Assembly: GCF_001695855.1 (NCBI RefSeq)
Contig: NZ_MBSS01000066.1
Coordinates: 124,001 to 188,000 of the forward strand
Origin: Ensifer sp. LC163
GTDB lineage: Bacteria > Pseudomonadota > Alphaproteobacteria > Rhizobiales > Rhizobiaceae
DNA: 64,000 nt
Reading direction: 5' to 3'
How positions within the stretch are numbered: the first letter of the stretch is position 1; the number at the start of each line of letters is the position of its first letter. Below are positions 58,111 through 64,000 of the stretch, in pieces. The notes under the pieces are model-generated. The model was not told the origin of the DNA. It saw only the letters and a program-made list of their open reading frames with translations, and did no database searches. A program made the translations under genes and the position numbers.

Positions 58111-59064
58111 TCATTCTCCTGGAAAAGCCGTCGCCGCCAGACCCGTACGCCGCTGTTTTGCCTGCGACCGCCGTCGCGGTGAGTGGCCCATAACCCGCTT
58201 GAATGCCGTGCTGAATGCCGCTTCGGATGCATAGCCGACGGACTGGGCAATCATCGCGACCGATTGGCCTCCTTCCTGCAGCCGCCTTTCCGCAAGCCGC
58301 ATTCGCCATTCGGCAAGATAATTGAGCGGACTAACCCCGGCGACGGCCTTGAAATAAGTCGCGAAGGTCGTCCGTGACATAGCCGCCTCCTTCGCCAGTT
58401 CCGGTAGATGCCAGTTGCGCGCGGGGTCGCTGTGCATAAGGCCGAGCGCCGGCGCGAGTCTCGCGTCGCAGGCGGCGCGCAGCCAGCCGACATCGACGCC
58501 ACGCTCCCTGGACAGATAACTCCGCAGGATCTGCAGAAACATCAGATGGGCGAGCCCAGAGCAGGCAGCATCCGCACCCGGCGTGGCGGCCATGGTTTCC
58601 TGGACGAGCTCCCTGATCAGCCACTGCAACTGGCCGACGCCCGAGTCCTCCGCGTGCAAGTGAATGGCCGGCGGCAGATTGTCGACGAACAGGCGCCCAC
58701 CCGCGGAGCCGAGGTCGACATGACCCCCCAGAAACAGAAAGTCGTCGCCCTGCCCGATAGCCGCCAACAGGGGGTCGGCTCCCTCGAACACCTGTCGCGC
58801 ATCGACATGCGGCACGGCAAGATCGCTGGCAACGATAAAGGACGCGCGCGCCGACAGAAGGAAGACGTCACCACAGCGCAGATGGAAGGCACTGGAAAAC
58901 CCATCGACGGCAATGACACACGCACCGCGCGCAATAACGAAGAACTTGATTTTCTCCGGAGGCGGAAAACGGATGGCCCAATCGCCACCGGCAGTGAAGC
59001 CGCCAGCATAGACGGCGCGCGCTTCGATCAGCGACAGGACTGCGGATAGTGGATCACGGCTCAT
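58111..59064 (-). CDS. AraC family transcriptional regulator (cupin_6 type)
   Basis: 317 aa. N-terminal cupin-like effector domain (~1-190; FFVIARGACVIAVDGFSSAFHLRCGDVFLL) and C-terminal double HTH (~215-300; HLPELAKEAAMSRTTFATYFKAVAGVSPLNYL, IAQSVGYASEAAFSTAFKRVMG). The Met at 59064 is preferred; an ATG at 59103 is the alternative. Divergent from the SDR gene at 59158, its likely target. Confidence 0.9.
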   Translation of the reverse strand: MSRDPLSAVLSLIEARAVYAGGFTAGGDWAIRFPPPEKIKFFVIARGACVIAVDGFSSAFHLRCGDVFLLSARASFIVASDLAVPHVDARQVFEGADPLLAAIGQGDDFLFLGGHVDLGSAGGRLFVDNLPPAIHLHAEDSGVGQLQWLIRELVQETMAATPGADAACSGLAHLMFLQILRSYLSRERGVDVGWLRAACDARLAPALGLMHSDPARNWHLPELAKEAAMSRTTFATYFKAVAGVSPLNYLAEWRMRLAERRLQEGGQSVAMIAQSVGYASEAAFSTAFKRVMGHSPRRRSQAKQRRTGLAATAFPGE

Positions 59065-59157
59065 TCTTGAACTATGGCGAAAGTAATACGGATTATCAAG
59101 CATTCATAATTCGGATGGCCGCCGGTATCTCTGGAGTACACAACTGGAGACCCAACC

Positions 59158-60171
59158 ATGTCCACAGCGCAACAGCCCATCAACTCCGGCTTCACCGCCG
59201 CCTCCACCACGTCTGATGTCATCCGCGGCATCGATCTCTCAGGCAAGGTCGCCATCGTCACGGGCGGTTATTCCGGCCTTGGCCTCGATACAGCGCGCAC
59301 CCTCGCCTTGGCCGGCGCGCGGGTGATCGTACCCGCTCGCGATGTCGACCGTGCACGCTCGACCATCGCCGAAATCAGCGGTGGCATCGAGGTCCAGCCG
59401 ATGGACCTTGCCGATCCGGACTCCATCGATGCATTCGCCCGCAACTTCAATACTTCGCGTCTGCCGCTGCACATCCTCGTCAACAGCGCCGGGATCATGG
59501 CCCTGGACGATCTGACGCGGGACGCACGCGGCAACGAGATTCAGTTCTCCACCAACCATCTCGGCCATTTTCAACTGACCGCGCGGCTCTGGCCAGCCCT
59601 GGTGCGTGCTCAAGTGGCGCGCGTCGTTTCCGTCTCCTCGCACGGCCATCGTTTTTCGCCGGTGGTGTTCGATGACATCAATTTCGAGCGTCGCGCATAT
59701 GATCCCTGGAAAGCCTACGGCCAGTCCAAGACGGCGAACGTGCTCTTTGCCGTGGCGCTGGACCAACGTGGGAAGGAGCACGGTATCCGCGCTTTTTCGC
59801 TGCATCCGGGCGGCATCGTCGGAACCGGGCTCACTCGCCACCTCACAGTCGAGACATTGCAAGCCCACGGCGTGCTGGATCAAAACGGCGAACCAATCCT
59901 CGATCCGTTGCGCGACTTGAAGTCCGTGCCACAGGGCGCTGCGACGCAGGTCTGGTGTGCGACCAGCCCGCAGCTCGATGGAAAGGGCGGTGTCTTCTGT
60001 ATGGATTCGGATGTCGCGCCGGTGCTTCCCGAGAGCACCACTTTCTCCATTGCCAGGAGCACGACGCTCAACCGCGTGGCCGGCGTCGAGCCATATGCCA
60101 TCGACCGGCAGACTGCCGACTACCTTTGGGCTGTCAGCGAAGAAATGACTGGTGTCCGCACGGACGCTTGA
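59158..60171 (+). CDS. SDR family oxidoreductase
   Basis: 337 aa, close to the retinol-dehydrogenase/WWOX-like long SDRs. Cofactor motif VTGGYSGLGLDTAR, LVNSAGIM, catalytic Ser in RVVSVSSHGHRF and active-site YGQSK (AYGQSKTANVLFA). A functional NAD(P)-dependent dehydrogenase is expected. ACTGGAG lies 9 nt before the ATG. Confidence 0.9.
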   Translation: MSTAQQPINSGFTAASTTSDVIRGIDLSGKVAIVTGGYSGLGLDTARTLALAGARVIVPARDVDRARSTIAEISGGIEVQPMDLADPDSIDAFARNFNTSRLPLHILVNSAGIMALDDLTRDARGNEIQFSTNHLGHFQLTARLWPALVRAQVARVVSVSSHGHRFSPVVFDDINFERRAYDPWKAYGQSKTANVLFAVALDQRGKEHGIRAFSLHPGGIVGTGLTRHLTVETLQAHGVLDQNGEPILDPLRDLKSVPQGAATQVWCATSPQLDGKGGVFCMDSDVAPVLPESTTFSIARSTTLNRVAGVEPYAIDRQTADYLWAVSEEMTGVRTDA

Positions 60172-60183
60172 CAAAGACCAAAG

Positions 60184-60222
60184 GCGACGCCCGGACCGCG
60201 ATACATACGGTCCGGGCGTCGC
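60184..60222 (+). terminator. Terminator hairpin after the SDR gene
   Basis: A perfect 15-bp stem (60184-60198 with 60208-60222) and 9-nt loop, 12 bp after the SDR stop. Strong GC stem; no long T run. Confidence 0.75.
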
Positions 60223-60339
60223 GCTGAGCGAACTGCACTACGGCGCCGCGCGTCTTATCAGACGCACAAAGGTCGCTGTAGCACTTTGAATTTGCTGCAT
60301 GCTTTATCCTTAAATCGGCGACGGCGCGGAGTTTGCAGC

Positions 60340-61296
60340 CTAGTCCCGGTACTTGGCCGTGTATGCGCCGAGACTTTTCTCGACGTCGCCGGGCTGCTGA
60401 AGCCCCTGTTCAACAAGGGCCTTGACCCGCACTTGTGCAGCAGGACGCTGGACAGAGGTGATGAATGCATCCCATCCTGGCTGCATTTCATCTTCGGGAG
60501 GCATGCTGGCGAGATCGACCAGTTTCTTCGTCTCGACAATTGCGTGCTGATCGAACGACGCAATGCGACTTGCCAGGGCGTCGACGAAACCATCGAGTTC
60601 GACGTCTGGCAGGGCGCGGTTGACATAGCCGTAACGCTCGGCCAGTTCGCCGTTGAAGTCATCGGCGCCAATCAGGATCTCGAGTGCGCGACCCCGACCG
60701 ACCAGGCGAGGCAGGTAGGCCATCGGGCCGCCACCCGGGACGAACCCCGCGCCGACTTCGAATTGCGACAGCACGGCATTCTCACGGCTGGCGAAACGCA
60801 TGTCTGCCGCGAGAGCGAGTTCGCTGCCGATGCCACTGGCTCGACCACGAATGGATATGATCGTCACCGCCTTGAGACGGCTGAGGCGGACCATCAGGTC
60901 GGGCACCGGATGCATGCCCGTCGGCCCCGGCTCCATCCCGGTGGACGCTTCGAGCGGTTTCAGCAGGTCGTAATGCGCGATGAAATAGCCCGGTACCGCA
61001 CTGTCGAAGACGATGACCTTGACGTTCGGGTCCGCTTCGGCCTGCTCGAGAATTTTCACCAACTCGCGCACTTCGGTAGGCCCGATGATGTTGAGCGGCG
61101 GGTTGTTAAAGGTGACTTGCCAGTAGGCGGCGCTCTTACGGGTTAGCTGGATCTTCGCCGTTTCCTCGACCGCCACCACTTGTGCTTTGACGCGGTCCGT
61201 TGCCGTCGCGGGTGGCACGAAAACTGGCGTGGACGAGTAGAGCATCACCGAGGTGGCGAGCAGAACGGCTCGTTTCCGGAAGCTGAAGGTTTTCAT
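60340..61296 (-). CDS. Enoyl-CoA hydratase/isomerase-fold protein with N-terminal signal peptide
   Basis: 318 aa. Residues 1-33 look like a Sec signal (MKTFSFRKRAVLLATSVMLY ... PPATA), then a complete crotonase domain: LTRKSAAYWQVTFNNPPLN, oxyanion-hole region IISIRGRASGIGSELALAADMRFA, and Glu in LSQFEVGAGFVPGGG. Both catalytic-type Glu positions are occupied. CoA thioesters are not expected in the periplasm, so either the signal is not used or the substrate is different. Divergent from a LysR gene. Confidence 0.8.
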   Translation of the reverse strand: MKTFSFRKRAVLLATSVMLYSSTPVFVPPATATDRVKAQVVAVEETAKIQLTRKSAAYWQVTFNNPPLNIIGPTEVRELVKILEQAEADPNVKVIVFDSAVPGYFIAHYDLLKPLEASTGMEPGPTGMHPVPDLMVRLSRLKAVTIISIRGRASGIGSELALAADMRFASRENAVLSQFEVGAGFVPGGGPMAYLPRLVGRGRALEILIGADDFNGELAERYGYVNRALPDVELDGFVDALASRIASFDQHAIVETKKLVDLASMPPEDEMQPGWDAFITSVQRPAAQVRVKALVEQGLQQPGDVEKSLGAYTAKYRD

Positions 61297-61361
61297 CGTC
61301 GCGTCTCCTTCGTTGAGCGTGCGGGTCTGGATCTGTTGGCGTACACGCGGTTGGGTCTGCA

Positions 61362-61379
61362 GCCATATTTACTTATGGC
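61362..61379. promoter_or_regulatory. Inverted repeat in the crotonase/LysR divergent spacer
   Basis: GCCATATTTACTTATGGC has perfect 6-bp arms around 6 bases, located 65 bp from the crotonase start and 57 bp from the LysR start. A LysR-type operator is the natural reading. Confidence 0.5.
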
Positions 61380-61436
61380 CAATTTCGGGTGAATACTCGT
61401 CAATCGGCAGTCACTATCCCGAAGATCGGCAGAACA

Positions 61437-62369
61437 ATGGATCGCATCGATGCAATGAAAGTGTTCATCACGGCAATCGACGAAGGCAGCCTGGCTGGCG
61501 CCGCCCGCCGGTTGAGGCGCTCGCCGACGGCGGTCAGCCGGGCGCTGAGCTTCCTGGAGGCGCATGTGGGCGTCGAACTGCTGCATCGCACGACCCGCAC
61601 ACTCAAACTGAGCGAGGCCGGCCAGCGCTATGCCGCCGCCTGCCGGCGGGTGCTCGTCGATATCGAGGAAGCAGACATGCTTGCCGGCGGCGAGCGCTCG
61701 GCTCCGCGCGGAATGTTAACGGTCTCGGCACCGCCAATCGTGGGCGAAGAGGTGCTGCGGCCCATCCTCGACGACTTTCTTGATCTGCACCCGGCGGTTT
61801 CCGCCCAGCTCCTGCTCTTCGATCGCTTCGTCAACCTGGTGGACGAAGGCGTCGATATCGCCCTGCGCATCGGCCATCTCGCCGATTCATCCCATATCTC
61901 CACCCGGCTCGGTGGCGATGTCCGGCGTGTCGTGGTCGCTTCGCCACGTTATCTCGCCACGCATCCCCGCATCGAAACGCCAGCGGACCTCGCAAAACAC
62001 CAGATCGTCGCCTTCACCAATTTCGGCTTCGACTCCTGGAACTTCACGCCGGCTGAGGGCTCGTCCATTCCGCGGACGGTCCAATTCACCCCGAGATGCA
62101 TCGTCAACAGCGTGCGCGCCGCGGCCGCTTCGGCGGCCGCCGGCCGCGGTCTCACGAGGCTCTATTCCTATCACGTGGCGGAATATGTGAGAGACGGGCG
62201 GCTGAAGATCGTGCTCGCCGATGCCGAGCACCCACCGCTACCGGTTCATCTGATCGCGCCACAGGGCCGCATGTCTGTGCCGAAGGTTCGCGCCTTCGTC
62301 GACTTCGCCACGCCGCGCCTGCGCTCAGAGTTCGCACGCTTGGCAGCCGAAGCCGGCCCGCTCAGATAA
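61437..62369 (+). CDS. LysR family transcriptional regulator
   Basis: 310 aa. HTH MDRIDAMKVFITAIDEGSLAGAARRL with SPTAVSRALSFLEAHVGVELLHR, and an effector domain from about 90 (RGMLTVSAPPIVGEEVLRPIL). The Met at 61437 starts the homology. Flanked by a divergent crotonase gene and a downstream SDR-tautomerase pair, either of which it may control. Confidence 0.92.
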   Translation: MDRIDAMKVFITAIDEGSLAGAARRLRRSPTAVSRALSFLEAHVGVELLHRTTRTLKLSEAGQRYAAACRRVLVDIEEADMLAGGERSAPRGMLTVSAPPIVGEEVLRPILDDFLDLHPAVSAQLLLFDRFVNLVDEGVDIALRIGHLADSSHISTRLGGDVRRVVVASPRYLATHPRIETPADLAKHQIVAFTNFGFDSWNFTPAEGSSIPRTVQFTPRCIVNSVRAAAASAAAGRGLTRLYSYHVAEYVRDGRLKIVLADAEHPPLPVHLIAPQGRMSVPKVRAFVDFATPRLRSEFARLAAEAGPLR

Positions 62370-62510
62370 TTATGCCGATATACGGTCGAGTGTCCGTCAA
62401 TCATCGGCAATTCTCCCAAATAACGGATGGATCTAAATCTATTGCACCAACGCCGAGGGCGTCGGGCGGACGCAAATGAGGCGCCGCTGCAATCGAAAGA
62501 GGATCACGAC

Positions 62511-63224
62511 ATGAGCACCGAACAGAAGGTCGTCATTATCACCGGCGCGTCGCAAGGCATCGGCGCCGCTCTGGTTCGCGCCTATCGCGACCGCAACTAC
62601 CGCGTCATCGCCACATCCCGGTCGATCAAGGAAAGTGCCGACGCCGGCATCCACACCGTCGCAGGCGACATCGGCAAGCCGGAAACCGCCGAGCGGGTCG
62701 TCCGCGAGGGGTTGGAGCGATTCGGCCGCATCGACTCGCTCGTCAACAATGCCGGCGTCTTCACCGCCAAGCCGTTCATTGACTTCACCCAGGAAGACTA
62801 TGATCAGAACCTCGGCGTGAACGTCGCCGGCTTCTTTCACATCACTCAGCGCGCTGCCGCCGAGATGCTGAAGCAGGGCTCGGGCCACATCGTCAGCATC
62901 ACCACGAGCCTCGTCAATCAGCCCATCGCCGGCGTGCCGGCCGCGCTCGCTTCGCTGACCAAGGGTGGCCTGAACTCTGTCACCCAGGCACTGGCCATCG
63001 AATTCGCCAAGAGCGGCGTGCGCGTCAACGCGGTCTCCCCGGGCATCATCAAGACCCCGATGCATCCGCCTGAAACGCACGCGGCGCTCTCGACCCCGCA
63101 TCCCGTCGGTCGGATGGGCGAAACGCGCGATATCGTCGACGCCGTCCTCTACCTGGAGAACGCGGGCTTCGTGACCGGCGAGATCCTCCACGTCGACGGC
63201 GGCCAGAACGCCGGGCGCTGGTAA
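62511..63224 (+). CDS. SDR family protein lacking the catalytic Tyr
   Basis: 237 aa. Cofactor motif ITGASQGIGAALVRAY, LVNNAGVFTAKPF and the C-terminal GEILHVDGGQNAGRW are typical of classical SDRs. The active-site stretch reads AALASLTKGGLNS: the Lys is kept but the residue four before it is Ala where YxxxK is expected. So the usual chemistry is doubtful. AAAGAGGA precedes the ATG at 62511. A tautomerase gene follows after 84 bp. Confidence 0.88.
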   Translation: MSTEQKVVIITGASQGIGAALVRAYRDRNYRVIATSRSIKESADAGIHTVAGDIGKPETAERVVREGLERFGRIDSLVNNAGVFTAKPFIDFTQEDYDQNLGVNVAGFFHITQRAAAEMLKQGSGHIVSITTSLVNQPIAGVPAALASLTKGGLNSVTQALAIEFAKSGVRVNAVSPGIIKTPMHPPETHAALSTPHPVGRMGETRDIVDAVLYLENAGFVTGEILHVDGGQNAGRW

Positions 63225-63308
63225 TCAGTACGTCAAAGGCACCGCGCCGCAGTTATGCGCGCGGTCGCCGTGAAACAATGCCAAATCACTCTCGAAAAGG
63301 AGACTGCA

Positions 63309-63548
63309 ATGCCTATCGTCACCGTACAGGTTACCCGCGAGGGAAGCGCACCTAGCCGCAATTCGGTCACCGCAGAAGAGAAGGCCGCGATCATCAAGGG
63401 TGTCAGCGAGGTGCTCCTCAACGTCCTGAACAAGCCACTTGAATCGACCTACGTGGTGATCGAAGAGGTTGATCTCGACAACTGGGGCTGGGGCGGCCTC
63501 CCGACCGTACAGTATCGCCAGCAACGAGCTAAGGCAGCACAATCCTGA
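63309..63548 (+). CDS. 4-oxalocrotonate tautomerase family protein
   Basis: 79 aa. After Met removal Pro becomes residue 1 (MPIVTVQVTREG), the general base of the tautomerase superfamily; a helix and TYVVIEEVDLDNWGWGG complete the beta-alpha-beta fold. AAGGAGA lies before the ATG. Likely co-transcribed with the SDR and ends at a hairpin. Substrate unknown. Confidence 0.88.
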   Translation: MPIVTVQVTREGSAPSRNSVTAEEKAAIIKGVSEVLLNVLNKPLESTYVVIEEVDLDNWGWGGLPTVQYRQQRAKAAQS

Positions 63549-63562
63549 AGCCGGCAACATCC

Positions 63563-63590
63563 GCCCGCCGCCGCATTGGCGGCGGCGGGC
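63563..63590 (+). terminator. Terminator-like hairpin after the tautomerase gene
   Basis: A 12-bp all-GC stem (63563-63574 with 63579-63590) and ATTG loop, 15 bp past the stop codon. Confidence 0.7.
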
Positions 63591-63623
63591 ATCGGTACGT
63601 TTCGGGGCAGATGCCGAAGCCTG

Positions 63624-64000
63624 GCAATCACTGCGCCATGTCGAGAATCTGCTGGCCGAGCGCGGTATCGAGGTCTCGTTCCAGACCGTCTCGGAATGGA
63701 CTTTGAAATTCGGCCCGGAATTTGCGCGTTCACTGTGGCGGTGGTCAAAGGGCAAACCCAGTTGATGCCCGGTATCGAGCATCGTTCGCACAAGGACCTC
63801 AACAATCGGGCAGAGAATTCGCATCTGGCCGTACGACGACGGGAGCGGGGTATGATCCGGTTCAAGTCACCGGCGCAATGCTGGCGTTTCGTCTCCATCC
63901 ACGGTCCGATTTCCAATCTCTTCCATCTCCAGCGCGAACACCTCACGGCCGAAGATCACCGCGAACTGCGTGCTTCAGCCAGGTCGGTGTGGAACGAAAT
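63624..64000 (+). pseudogene. IS6-family transposase remnant, internally deleted
   Basis: One frame gives VENLLAERGIEVSFQTVSEW and LKFGPEFAR, the N-terminal HTH region of IS6-type transposases, and ends at a stop at 63765. Another frame, from about 63741, gives the C-terminal part LNNRAENSHLAVRRRERGM and RFKSPAQCWRF. The ~100 residues with the first two catalytic Asp are missing and the frame has shifted, as has the start. The remnant runs off the right edge. Confidence 0.8.

Noticed and set aside
62373-62409. Inverted TGCCGAT / ATCGGCA arms between the LysR and SDR genes
   Set aside because: Seven-base arms 23 bp apart; could be chance, a weak terminator or an operator, with nothing to decide.

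Overview
The window looks like part of a secondary replicon (megaplasmid or chromid) or an accessory chromosomal region of a GC-rich alphaproteobacterium of the Rhizobiaceae, most likely Ensifer/Sinorhizobium or a close relative. The sequence shows rhizobial-type intergenic palindromes (1935-2060 and 10764-10812), many ABC uptake operons with ATGA/GTGA overlaps, a divergent katG-oxyR pair and many LysR/LacI/Lrp regulators. The genus is an inference. I saw no rRNA, tRNA, CRISPR array, origin or intact mobile element.

Layout. 1-1903: thiC with a Shine-Dalgarno-sequestering hairpin and a terminator. 2080-6351: a three-gene amidase/2,3-diaminopropionate ammonia-lyase operon with a divergent Lrp-type regulator. 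6579-9217: a Tat-exported sulfatase and the stump of an SLC13-type permease in a decayed stretch. 9495-16433: an Rbs-type sugar ABC operon (binding protein, ATPase, two permeases, LacI regulator, Gfo/Idh/MocA dehydrogenase) with a consensus LacI operator. 16842-20355: a DUF3100 membrane protein, a small membrane partner, an M20 amidohydrolase and a LysR regulator. 20474-25116: LysR, quinone-oxidoreductase-like MDR, beta-hydroxyacid dehydrogenase and aldehyde dehydrogenase. 25656-30338: a 1560-residue autotransporter with nine tandem Ig-like repeats. 30570-33828: katG and oxyR. 33975-37180: a membrane-embedded spermidine-synthase-like protein coupled to a secreted isoaspartate methyltransferase. 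37276-41323: aldo/keto reductase, a truncated Tat-type ORF, half of a metal/siderophore-type binding protein, a LysR regulator and a GDPD.

41327-48506 is an Ugp/Mal-type ABC operon. It ends in an unusual protein that fuses a glycerophosphodiester phosphodiesterase to a complete LacI-type repressor, followed by an inositol-monophosphatase family enzyme. A second GDPD converges on it. A LacI-like operator lies upstream of the binding-protein gene. The simplest reading is uptake and stepwise hydrolysis of a phosphodiester such as a glycerophospho-polyol, under control of a repressor that carries its own pathway enzyme domain.

48953-55688 is a metal-defence island: a bufferin operon (DUF2282 peptide, DUF692 oxidase, DUF2063 partner, DoxX) and a mer operon (merR divergent from merT-merP-merF-merBA). 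merB and merA are one gene, and merF carries an in-frame TGA that cuts off its C-terminal Cys pair. 55808-63548: a chemoreceptor, an AraC regulator with a divergent SDR, a crotonase-fold protein with a signal peptide, a LysR regulator, an SDR without the catalytic Tyr, and a 4-OT-type tautomerase. The window ends in an internally deleted IS6-type transposase remnant.
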